Assembly: GCA_013813955.1 (NCBI GenBank)
Contig: JACCQW010000192.1
Location: 1 to 6,298, forward strand
Length of the DNA: 6,298 nucleotides
Reading direction: 5' to 3'
From: Solirubrobacterales bacterium
GTDB taxonomy: Bacteria; Actinomycetota; Thermoleophilia; Solirubrobacterales; Solirubrobacteraceae
A model generated the notes under the pieces. It was given only the letters and a program-made list of their open reading frames with translations, searched no databases and had not been told where the DNA came from. How positions within the stretch are numbered: position 1 is the first letter of the stretch; each line of letters opens with the position of its first letter. Positions 1 through 5,974 of the stretch are shown here, in pieces. The translations under genes and the position numbers were made by a program.

Positions 1-127
1 TTCGCCGGCGGCGAGGGCCGCGGCGGAGCCGGCGCCGGCGTCTGAGTTCGCCCGGCGGCCCGCCACGAACGTCCGTGCCGGCCGCGTCAGCTCGTTGAAG
101 CTGACGCCCCTGGCCGCCGGCGACTGA
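1..127 (+). CDS. Probable 3' end of an unidentified gene (partial)
   Basis: A plus-strand frame is open from the window edge (first full codon at base 2) to a TGA at 125-127. It gives about 41 residues, rich in Ala, Pro and Arg, ending in TPLAAGD. Third codon positions are almost all G or C, and this bias fades soon after the stop, which fits a real gene end here. I do not recognise the protein, and a low-complexity tail gives no function. Two alternatives exist. Another plus frame stops at 43-45. A codon-aligned minus-strand frame could start at a GTG near 170 and run off the window, but it would cover the promoter of the next gene. The stop lies 69 bp before the downstream SDR gene, so the two could be co-transcribed. 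Confidence 0.4.
   Translation, partial: SPAARAAAEPAPASEFARRPATNVRAGRVSSLKLTPLAAGD
84..107. repeat. Perfect inverted repeat, 9-bp arms, 6-nt loop
   Basis: The arms GCGTCAGCT (84-92) and AGCTGACGC (99-107) are exact reverse complements separated by CGTTGA. As RNA it would form a stable hairpin; as DNA it resembles the dyad operators bound by dimeric repressors. It lies about 46 bp upstream of the candidate -10 of the SDR gene. No T-run follows on either strand, so a classical intrinsic terminator is not supported. It falls inside the putative upstream coding tail, which weakens any functional reading. Confidence 0.5.
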
Positions 128-152
128 GCCCACCGGCCGTCGGGCGGAGCGG

Positions 153-160
153 TATAGGGT
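153..160 (+). promoter_or_regulatory. Candidate -10 region for the SDR gene
   Basis: The AT-rich island TATAGGGT stands out in otherwise GC-rich DNA and contains TAGGGT (155-160), which fits the actinobacterial TAnnnT -10 pattern. A start near 167 would leave a leader of about 30 nt that contains the ribosome binding site. No convincing -35 hexamer is seen 16-19 bp upstream, so the call rests on the -10 and its position. Confidence 0.35.
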
Positions 161-196
161 GCCCAGCGCACGCCAGTCCCCCGCGAGAGGAGAGCG

Positions 197-2176
197 ATGA
201 CGTACTTCGTGACGGGCGCGACCGGCTTCATCGGCCGGCACCTCGTCGAGCGGCTGCTCGAGCGCGAGGGCGAGATCCACGTGCTCGTCCGCGAGGGATC
301 GCAGGAGCGCCTGGACGCGCTCGTCGAGCGCTGGGGGGCGGGCGATCGCGTCAAGCGCGTTGTCGGCGACCTGCAGGAAGCGCGCCTGGGCGTCTCCGAT
401 GACGTGGTCGCCGCGCTGCAGGGCCACGTGGAGCACTTCTTCCATCTCGCGGCGATCTACGACATGACCGCCGACGACGAGCACAACGAGCGCCTGAACG
501 TCGCCGGCACGCGCCACGCCGTCGACCTCGCCAACGCGGTGCGGGCCGGCTGCCTGCACCACGTCTCCTCGATCGCCGCGGCCGGCGAGTTCAAGGGCCT
601 GTTCCGCGAGGACATGTTCGACGAGGGCCAGAAGCTCCCCTCCGCCTACCACCGCACGAAGTTCGAGTCCGAGAAGATCGCCCGCGAGGCGAGCGCGGTG
701 CCCTGGCGCGTCTACCGCCCCGCCGTGGTGGTCGGCCACTCGCAGACCGGCGAGATGGACAAGATCGACGGGCCGTACTACTTCTTCAAGGCGATCCAGA
801 AGGTGCGCGCCGCGCTGCCGCAGTGGGTGCCGCTCGTCGGCCCCGAGCTCGGGCACACGAACGTCGTGCCGGTCGACTTCGTCGCCGCCGCCCTGGATCA
901 CATCGCCCACCAGCCGGGGCTGGACGAGCAGGCCTTCCACCTCACCAACCCGCGCTCACAGCGCGTGGGCGAGGTGATGAACGCATTCGCGGACGCCGCG
1001 CACGCGCCCAAGCTGGCGATCCGCGTCGACAAGCGCCTGCTCGACGCGCTGCCCAAGGGCGTCATCTCGATGGCGCTCAAGCTCCCGCAGCTCAAGGAGA
1101 TCCGGCGCACCGTGCTCGCCGACTTCGGGATCCCGGACCAGATCATCGGTCACATCGCCCTGCGTCCGGAGTTCGACACGCGTGACACCGAGCGCGCGCT
1201 GGCGGGCTCGGGCATCGTGGTCCCGCCGCTGGAGGACTACGCCGAGAAGCTGTGGGACTTCTGGGAGCGCCGCCTGGATCCCGACCTGTTCAAGGACCGC
1301 TCCTTCGGGGCCGCGATCAACGGCAGGACGGTGGTCATCACCGGCGCGTCGAGCGGTATCGGGCGCGCGACCGCCATCAAGGTGGCGGCGGCCGGCGGGA
1401 TCCCGCTGCTCGTCGCGCGCGGCATGGAGAAGCTCGAGGAGCTCAGGTCGGAGATCGAGGACCGTGGTGGGACGGCCTACGTCTACAGCGCCGACCTCTC
1501 CGACATGGATTCGATCGAGGAGGTCGTGGCGCGGATGCTCTCCGACCACCCGGCGATCGACATGCTGGTCAACAACGCGGGCCGGTCGATCCGCCGCTCG
1601 ATCAAGCTCAGCCACGACCGCTTCCACGACTTCGAGCGGACCATGCAGCTGAACTACTTCGGCGCGATCAAGATGATCATGTGCCTGCTGCCCCACATGA
1701 GCGAGCGCGGCTTCGGCCACGTCGTCAACGTCAGCTCGATCGGCGCGCAGACCAACCCGCCGCGCTTCAGCGCCTATGTCGCGTCCAAGGCGGCGATGGA
1801 CGCGTGGACCCGGGTCGTCTCCTCCGAGGTGATCGGGGACGGCGTCAGCTTCACCACGATCCACATGCCGCTCGTGCGCACGCCGATGATCGCGCCGACG
1901 AAGATCTACGACGCGTTTCCGACGATCAGCCCCGACGAGGCCGCGGACATGATCTGCGAGGCGATGCGCGCCAAGCCCAAGTCGATCAACACGCGCCTGG
2001 GCACGATCGGCGAGGTCTCCTACACGCTCATGCCCAAGGTCGTCGACCAGATCCTGCACATGGCCTACAAGATCTTCCCCGACTCCGCGGCCTCACGCGG
2101 CGAGAGCGATCCCAAGGAGAAGGCCTCCATGGAGCAGATCGCGATGGCGAACATCATGAGGGGCGTGCACTGGTAG
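197..2176 (+). CDS. Two-domain SDR protein, probable fatty acyl-CoA reductase
   Basis: The 659-residue product carries two complete short-chain dehydrogenase/reductase domains. The N-terminal half is an extended SDR, like the NAD-binding domain of fatty acyl-CoA reductases. It has the nucleotide loop TGATGFIG (residues 6-13), an Arg at position 32 suggesting NADPH, and a catalytic set of S125 and Y151-xxx-K155. A linker (about 260-370) contains a conserved-looking LWDFWERRLDPDLF stretch. The C-terminal half is a classical SDR with TGASSGIG (382-389), R408, NNAG (459-462), S514 and Y527-xxx-K531. This architecture and length match mycobacterial AcrA1-type proteins and the Marinobacter alcohol-forming acyl-CoA reductase of about 660 residues. 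In that enzyme type the C-terminal domain resembles Acr1-like acyl-CoA reductases and the N-terminal domain is thought to reduce the aldehyde. The likely role is cytoplasmic, making fatty aldehyde or alcohol, for example for wax esters; this is inferred from the family. The start is set by an AGGAG-type site (188-192) 4 nt before the ATG. The alternative is an uncharacterised double SDR with another substrate. Confidence 0.85.
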   Translation: MTYFVTGATGFIGRHLVERLLEREGEIHVLVREGSQERLDALVERWGAGDRVKRVVGDLQEARLGVSDDVVAALQGHVEHFFHLAAIYDMTADDEHNERLNVAGTRHAVDLANAVRAGCLHHVSSIAAAGEFKGLFREDMFDEGQKLPSAYHRTKFESEKIAREASAVPWRVYRPAVVVGHSQTGEMDKIDGPYYFFKAIQKVRAALPQWVPLVGPELGHTNVVPVDFVAAALDHIAHQPGLDEQAFHLTNPRSQRVGEVMNAFADAAHAPKLAIRVDKRLLDALPKGVISMALKLPQLKEIRRTVLADFGIPDQIIGHIALRPEFDTRDTERALAGSGIVVPPLEDYAEKLWDFWERRLDPDLFKDRSFGAAINGRTVVITGASSGIGRATAIKVAAAGGIPLLVARGMEKLEELRSEIEDRGGTAYVYSADLSDMDSIEEVVARMLSDHPAIDMLVNNAGRSIRRSIKLSHDRFHDFERTMQLNYFGAIKMIMCLLPHMSERGFGHVVNVSSIGAQTNPPRFSAYVASKAAMDAWTRVVSSEVIGDGVSFTTIHMPLVRTPMIAPTKIYDAFPTISPDEAADMICEAMRAKPKSINTRLGTIGEVSYTLMPKVVDQILHMAYKIFPDSAASRGESDPKEKASMEQIAMANIMRGVHW

Positions 2177-2181
2177 GGGTT

Positions 2182-2208
2182 GCCGCCCGGCGCTCTCGAT
2201 CGGGCGGC
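2182..2208 (+). terminator. Hairpin just after the SDR stop codon
   Basis: GCCGCCCG (2182-2189) pairs exactly with CGGGCGGC (2201-2208) across an 11-nt loop, six bases after the SDR stop codon. Only two T residues follow, so termination would be weak or would depend on the stem. It is the first of two consecutive hairpins in the convergent gap. Confidence 0.35.
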
Positions 2209-2215
2209 TTGGACG

Positions 2216-2247
2216 ACGAAGGGCCCGGCCGGAGCCGGGCCCTTCGT
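2216..2247. terminator. Strong bidirectional terminator-like hairpin
   Basis: ACGAAGGGCCCGGC (2216-2229) and GCCGGGCCCTTCGT (2234-2247) form a perfect 14-bp stem with a CGGA tetraloop on the plus strand. It lies between the converging SDR gene (ending 2176) and the ferritin-like gene (ending 2273), so it can serve both transcripts. No U-tract follows on either strand, which is common for stem-only terminators in high-GC actinobacteria. Confidence 0.7.
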
Positions 2248-2272
2248 GCCCTGAGGAGGGGTTGTCAGTCCG

Positions 2273-2908
2273 CTAGGACTTGATGAACGGCGTGATCGCG
2301 TCCAGGACCTCCTGCATCTCCGACGCCTTGTCGAAGGCGGTGGGGGCGGGCGGCTTCTCGCGAATCAGGCGGATGAGCGCCGCGTGGCGCGCCTCGACCT
2401 GGACGATGCTGCCGGCGGCCGCGAGGACCTCCGTGGACTCGATGTTCGGCGCGGCGCCGTTGTAGGCGCTGACGCCGGTGTCCTCGAGCGTGTTGGCGGT
2501 CTTCAGGAACGTCGCGCGGTCGGCGAACGCGCCGCCGAAGTCGAACGTCGGCTCCTCGACGGGCTTGCCGCCGAGCTGCTCGATCGTCGCCCGCAGCGCG
2601 TCGACGTGCTCGTTCTCGTTGTCGCGGAGCTCCTCGGCCAGCTTCTTCTCGTCGCCGAGATCGCTGACCTCCTTGAGGCCCATCTCGTAGAACTTCGCCT
2701 CGAGCAGCTCCAAGGTGAGCGCGTAGTTGAGGATGTCGACGTCGCCGCCACCCTCCTGCGCGAGCGCCTTGGTGATGAACGGTGTGGCCATGGTGGCGCC
2801 GTAGGTGGCACCCGCTGCCAGCGTGGCGCGCATCAGGAAGGCCTGGCGCGTCATGCCGGGGACGTGGATGGTGGCCAGCTCAGGAGCCACCAGTCGCGAT
2901 GAAGTCAT
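2273..2908 (-). CDS. Exported ferritin-like domain protein (diiron-type)
   Basis: The 211-residue product looks like the Ferritin_2 / desiccation-related-protein-like family. Residues 19-51 form an export signal: TRQAFLM, then an Ala-rich hydrophobic stretch, then ALAQ with a likely cut after A50. The TRQAF motif resembles a Tat signal with the second Arg replaced by Gln. The mature part is a four-helix bundle. Candidate metal ligands are E67 or E70 (in LELLEAKFY), E98 and H101 (ExxH), E142, and E172 and H175 (VEARH). This is the Glu/ExxH/Glu/ExxH pattern of diiron ferritin-like proteins. Iron oxidation, iron storage or oxidative-stress protection outside the cytoplasm is plausible, but no substrate can be read from the sequence. 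It follows the homologous lipoprotein gene by 30 bp, so they are probably one operon. The ATG at 2908 has only a weak ribosome binding site (GCGAGAA). M19 is an alternative start that would give a more typical signal peptide length. Confidence 0.85.
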   Translation of the reverse strand: MTSSRLVAPELATIHVPGMTRQAFLMRATLAAGATYGATMATPFITKALAQEGGGDVDILNYALTLELLEAKFYEMGLKEVSDLGDEKKLAEELRDNENEHVDALRATIEQLGGKPVEEPTFDFGGAFADRATFLKTANTLEDTGVSAYNGAAPNIESTEVLAAAGSIVQVEARHAALIRLIREKPPAPTAFDKASEMQEVLDAITPFIKS

Positions 2909-2938
2909 GTGAGTTCTCGCTTTCGTTCGGAGGTGGAC

Positions 2939-3637
2939 TTAGCTGGCGATGAACGGCTTGACGGCCTCGAGGACCGCCTGCATGTCCATGGGCTTGGCGA
3001 ACGCGCCGTCGGGGACCGACCCCTCCAGCGGACCGTCGCCCTGGAAGCCGGCGCCGATCAGCTGGTTCAGAGCTGCGGCGTGGCGGGCCTCCACGGTGTG
3101 GATGGCCAGTGCGGCGGCCAGGATCTCCTTGTCCTTGATGTTGCCGGCCTGGCCGAGATACGCGGCGGCGCCGAGGTTCTCGACGGTGGCGGCGGTGCTC
3201 AGGACCATCTCCAGCCCGCCGGCGAGGACCTCGTCGAACTTCGTCGTGGGCTTCTCGGCCGCGGGGCCGCCGAGCTTCTCGGCCGTGGCCTTGAGCGCGT
3301 CGACGTGCTCCTGCTCGGTCTCGCCGAACTTCTTGGCGATCTCGACGACGGCCTTGTCCTTGACCAGGCCGGAGTCGATGACCTGCTGGTAGAAGTCGGC
3401 CTCGAGGTACTCGAGCGTCAGGGCGTAGTTGACGATCGCCAGATCATCAGCCGGCGCGTCCTTGGCGGCGCCGCCCTCGGGGGCCGCCGTGTCCGCCTTC
3501 TTGTCGTCGTCATCGTCGCCGCAAGCGGCGAGGAAGACACCAAAGGCGCTGACCGCTCCGGCCCCACCCATCATCTTGAAGAAGCGCTTGCGCGAGGACG
3601 GGTCGCCCTCAAGCTCACGCAGTGCCGAGTCGGTCAC
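2939..3637 (-). CDS. Ferritin-like domain lipoprotein (diiron-type)
   Basis: The 232-residue product is a paralogue of the protein encoded just downstream. Its N-terminus has a Tat-like motif SRKRFFK (15-21, RK rather than RR), a hydrophobic Gly/Ala segment, and the lipobox LAAC with the lipidated Cys at position 39. A run of five Asp (41-45) and an Ala/Pro-rich linker to about residue 65 would tether the folded domain to the outer face of the membrane. The ferritin-like bundle follows, with ligand candidates E76 or E79 (in LEYLEADFY), E108 and H111 (ExxH), E153, and E183 and H186 (VEARH). A C-terminal AVLEAVKPFIAS closely parallels the VLDAITPFIKS ending of the paralogue. The GTG start is supported by a GGGAGG ribosome binding site 8 nt upstream. 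The gene is first of the pair and lies 111 bp after ppk on the same strand, so read-through from ppk or its own promoter are both possible. The function is probably iron- or oxidant-related; the physiological role is unknown. Confidence 0.87.
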   Translation of the reverse strand: MTDSALRELEGDPSSRKRFFKMMGGAGAVSAFGVFLAACGDDDDDKKADTAAPEGGAAKDAPADDLAIVNYALTLEYLEADFYQQVIDSGLVKDKAVVEIAKKFGETEQEHVDALKATAEKLGGPAAEKPTTKFDEVLAGGLEMVLSTAATVENLGAAAYLGQAGNIKDKEILAAALAIHTVEARHAAALNQLIGAGFQGDGPLEGSVPDGAFAKPMDMQAVLEAVKPFIAS

Positions 3638-3645
3638 GGTATGTG

Positions 3646-3651
3646 CCTCCC
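3646..3651 (-). promoter_or_regulatory. Ribosome binding site fixing the GTG start
   Basis: On the minus strand GGGAGG lies 8 nt before the GTG at 3637-3635. It is the clearest Shine-Dalgarno sequence on the minus strand of this window and decides the start of the lipoprotein gene, which has no ATG at this end. Confidence 0.75.
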
Positions 3652-3659
3652 AGAATCGT

Positions 3660-3702
3660 GTTTACATTCCGGACTAGCGTGCCCATAGCGCACACAGATC
3701 AA
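3660..3702 (-). promoter_or_regulatory. Possible promoter of the ferritin-like pair
   Basis: The 111-bp gap between ppk and the ferritin-like lipoprotein gene holds an AT-richer stretch. A -35-like TTGATC is at 3702-3697. Possible -10 elements are GCTAGT (3678-3673, spacer 18) and TGTAAA (3666-3661), the latter without a matching -35. None is a good consensus match. The call rests mainly on gap size and base composition. Confidence 0.25.
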
Positions 3703-3715
3703 GCCCTGGCGCGTT

Positions 3716-3743
3716 GCCGCTCGGATTACGCGCCGAGCGCGGC
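3716..3743 (-). terminator. Possible terminator hairpin after ppk
   Basis: GCTCGG (3719-3724) pairs with CCGAGC (3733-3738). The stem extends by GCC (3716-3718) with GGC (3741-3743) across a 2-nt bulge. It begins 5 bases after the ppk stop codon on the minus strand and lacks a U-tract, so it is a weak candidate that could separate ppk from the ferritin-like genes. Confidence 0.3.
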
Positions 3744-3748
3744 CGCCG

Positions 3749-5914
3749 TCAATCGGCCTGCGGGGCCTCGCTGGCCCGCGCGGCGTGGCCGAGCATGAGC
3801 TCGCGCTGCACCGAGCGCGCCTCCGCGCCGGTCTGGCGCTTGACCCAGTGGCCCTCCCCGTCGAGCTCCCACGCGCCGGTGTCGTCGGCCAGCGAGCGCT
3901 CCAGCGTGTCGAGCACGTCGTCGCGCAGCGTGTCGTCCTCCACGGGGGCGAGCAGCTCGACGCGGGTATCGAGGTTGCGCGGCATGAGGTCGGCCGAGCC
4001 GATGAGCACCTTCGTCTCCCCGTCGCGCTGGAAGGCGAAGACCCGCGAGTGCTCGAGGAAGCGCCCGAGCACGCTGACCACCCGGATGTTCTCCGACACC
4101 CCGGGCACGCCGGGGCGCAGGCAGCAGATGCCGCGGATGTTCAGCTCGACGGGGACGCCCGCGCGCGAGGCGCGGTACAGGGCGCGGATGCAGCGACGGT
4201 CGACCAGCGCATTCAGCTTCATCGTGATCCGCGCCGGCTCGCCGCGCTCGTGACAGGCGATCGTGCGTTCGATCTCGGCGATGATCCCCTCGCGCAGCCC
4301 CGTGGGAGCGATCAGGACCTTGTGGAAGCGCAGCGGGCGGGCGAGGCCCGTGAGGAAGTTGAACATGTCGGCGACGTCGGCGCCGATCTGCTCGTCGACG
4401 GTGAACAGGCCGAAGTCGGTGTACAGCCGCGCCGTCGTCGGGTGGTAGTTGCCCGTGCCGATGTGCACGTAGTGGCGCACGCCGTCGCCCTCGCGGCGCA
4501 CCACGAGGACGGCCTTCGCGTGGGTCTTCAGCGCCGGGTGGCCGTAGACCACGTGCACCCCGGCCTCCTCCAGCGCCCGTGCCCACGTGATGTTCGCGCG
4601 CTCGTCGAAGCGCGCCTTGAGCTCCACGAGGCAGACCGCCTGCTTGCCGCGCTCGGTCGCGCGGATGAGCGCGGGCACCAGCGGCGAGTCGTCGGAGGTG
4701 CGGTACACGGTCTGCTTGATGGCCAGCACGTCGGGATCGGCCACCGCCTGCTCGACGAAGCGCTCGACCGACGTGGCGAAGGAGTCGTAAGGGTGGTGGA
4801 CGAGGATGTCTCCGCGGCGCATCTCGGCCATCACGTCGACGTGCTCGCCGTCCTCGCCGTGCAGGCGCGGCTGGGTCACCGGCGTCCACGGCTGCTCGCG
4901 CAGCTCGCCGAAGCCCGGCAGCCTTACCAGCTGCCACAGGTCCTCGGTGTCCAGGAGCCCGTCGATGTCATACACCTGGCGCGCCTCGAGCCCGAGCGCC
5001 TGGGTGAGCTGCTCGCGCACGCCGGGGTCGGTTCCGTGCGCGATCTCCAGGCGGACGGCCTCGCCGAAGCGCCGGCGGCGTAGCTCGGCCTCGACGGCGC
5101 TCAGCAGGTCGTCGGCCTCGTCGGAGACCTCGAAGTCAGCGTCGCGCGTGACCCGGAAGAAGCCGTGGCCGAGGATCTCCATGCCCGGGAACAGCGCCTC
5201 GAGGTTGGCGGCGATGACCTCCTCCAACGCCACGAAGGTGTGGTCGTCCCCGTCGAGGGCGACGAACCGCGGCAGCATCTCCTTGGGAACCTTCACGCGG
5301 GCGAAGGTCTCGTGCGCGTTGACCGGGTCGCGCACGAGCACGGCCAGCGACAGCGAGAGGTTGGAGATGTAGGGAAACGGGCGCCCGAGGCCGACGGCCA
5401 GTGGCGTCAGCACGGGGAAGATCTGGCGGCGGAAGCGCGCGGCGAGCGCGCGGCGGTCCTCGTCGGCGACGTCGGCCATGCCGACGATCCGCACACCGTG
5501 CTCGGCCAGCGCCGGGCGCAGGTCGCTGGCCAGGCAGTCCTCCAGGCGATCCTGCTGGCCGGCCACCCGCTCGCGGATCGCGTCCAGCGTCTGCGACGGG
5601 GTGAGCCCATCGGCGCCGGGCTCGGTCAGTCCGGCGTCGATCTGGTCGTGCACCCCGGCCACGCGGATCATGAAGAACTCGTCGAGGTTCGAGGTCCAGA
5701 TCGCCGCGAACTTCACGCGCTCCATGAGCGGCTGGGCGGTGTCCTCGGCCAGTTGCAGGACGCGGTCGTTGAAGTCCAGCCACGACAGCTCGCGATTGAA
5801 GTACAGCGACGGGTCGCGCAGGTCGGCGTCGGGCGGCGGCGAGGCCTGCGGCGCGGGCTCGACCACGCGGATCGGGTCCTGGACCGTTGCGATATCGGGA
5901 TCGGGGGAGTTCAT
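3749..5914 (-). CDS. ppk1: Polyphosphate kinase 1
   Basis: The 721-residue product is a full-length PPK1, which reversibly transfers the terminal phosphate of ATP onto polyphosphate. The E. coli domain plan maps with an offset of about 30: N domain about 33-137, H domain about 138-350, C1 about 352-532 and C2 about 533-717. H465 in LKTHAK matches the autophosphorylated E. coli H435. H484 in YVHIGTGNYH matches H454, with the same spacing of 19. N76 in SNLDEFF, R405 in KQTVYR and R435 in KARFDE match the ATP-binding N45, R375 and R405. The C2 signatures RGICCLRPGVPGVSENI and SADLMPRNLDTR are also present. The first 33 residues are a Pro/Asp-rich extension without conserved motifs. The gene follows ppx on the same strand after 60 bp that contain a candidate PHO box. 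There is no Shine-Dalgarno sequence before the ATG; a GTG at codon 17 is a possible alternative start. Confidence 0.97.
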   Translation of the reverse strand: MNSPDPDIATVQDPIRVVEPAPQASPPPDADLRDPSLYFNRELSWLDFNDRVLQLAEDTAQPLMERVKFAAIWTSNLDEFFMIRVAGVHDQIDAGLTEPGADGLTPSQTLDAIRERVAGQQDRLEDCLASDLRPALAEHGVRIVGMADVADEDRRALAARFRRQIFPVLTPLAVGLGRPFPYISNLSLSLAVLVRDPVNAHETFARVKVPKEMLPRFVALDGDDHTFVALEEVIAANLEALFPGMEILGHGFFRVTRDADFEVSDEADDLLSAVEAELRRRRFGEAVRLEIAHGTDPGVREQLTQALGLEARQVYDIDGLLDTEDLWQLVRLPGFGELREQPWTPVTQPRLHGEDGEHVDVMAEMRRGDILVHHPYDSFATSVERFVEQAVADPDVLAIKQTVYRTSDDSPLVPALIRATERGKQAVCLVELKARFDERANITWARALEEAGVHVVYGHPALKTHAKAVLVVRREGDGVRHYVHIGTGNYHPTTARLYTDFGLFTVDEQIGADVADMFNFLTGLARPLRFHKVLIAPTGLREGIIAEIERTIACHERGEPARITMKLNALVDRRCIRALYRASRAGVPVELNIRGICCLRPGVPGVSENIRVVSVLGRFLEHSRVFAFQRDGETKVLIGSADLMPRNLDTRVELLAPVEDDTLRDDVLDTLERSLADDTGAWELDGEGHWVKRQTGAEARSVQRELMLGHAARASEAPQAD

Positions 5915-5926
5915 GGGCAGGCCAGC

Positions 5927-5932
5927 AGAGTA
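5927..5932 (-). promoter_or_regulatory. Candidate -10 of the ppk promoter
   Basis: On the minus strand TACTCT fits the TAnnnT actinobacterial -10 pattern. It lies 13 bp after the putative PHO box and 12 bp before the ppk ATG. A start 6-8 bases downstream would leave a leader of only about 4-6 nt. No separate -35 is present at the usual distance, as expected when an activator site takes its place. Confidence 0.4.
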
Positions 5933-5945
5933 CGCCGGGGACCCG

Positions 5946-5967
5946 GAGATGTGACCAGGATGTGAAC
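5946..5967 (-). promoter_or_regulatory. Putative PHO box (PhoP-type direct repeat) upstream of ppk
   Basis: Read on the minus strand, two 11-bp units lie directly end to end: GTTCACATCCT (5967-5957) and GGTCACATCTC (5956-5946). They agree at 8 of 11 positions. Streptomyces PhoP binds tandem 11-nt units with a GTTCACC-like core, and phosphate control of ppk is known in that genus. Unit length, core, head-to-tail arrangement, orientation towards ppk and position just upstream of a -10-like hexamer all agree with that model. The regulator itself is not in the window. Confidence 0.6.
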
Positions 5968-5974
5968 GGCGTTG

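Noticed and set aside
1..45. Plus frame 1 ending at TGA 43-45 as the real end of the upstream gene
   Set aside because: Its 14 residues are Gly/Ala repeats with no signature. The frame ending at 127 has a longer run with consistent G/C third positions. The choice is not certain without upstream sequence.
1..170. Minus-strand frame from a GTG near 170 running off the left edge
   Set aside because: It shares third codon positions with the plus frame, so its GC bias is not independent evidence. The bias fades beyond about base 145, and it would overlap the TATAGGGT promoter-like site.
956..2059. 367-residue minus-strand open frame opposite the SDR gene
   Set aside because: It is composed of Arg, Asp, His and Val-rich low-complexity sequence typical of the antisense of high-GC coding DNA, and it overlaps a gene with two clear catalytic domains.
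2909..3688. 259-residue plus-strand open frame opposite the ferritin-like lipoprotein gene
   Set aside because: It is Leu/Gly/Asp/Val-rich antisense sequence without a domain. The minus strand has the ribosome binding site, lipobox and metal ligands.
3785..5083. 432-residue plus-strand open frame opposite ppk
   Set aside because: It is a shadow of the ppk reading frame. It has no recognisable motif and a biased composition, whereas the minus-strand frame has every PPK1 catalytic residue.
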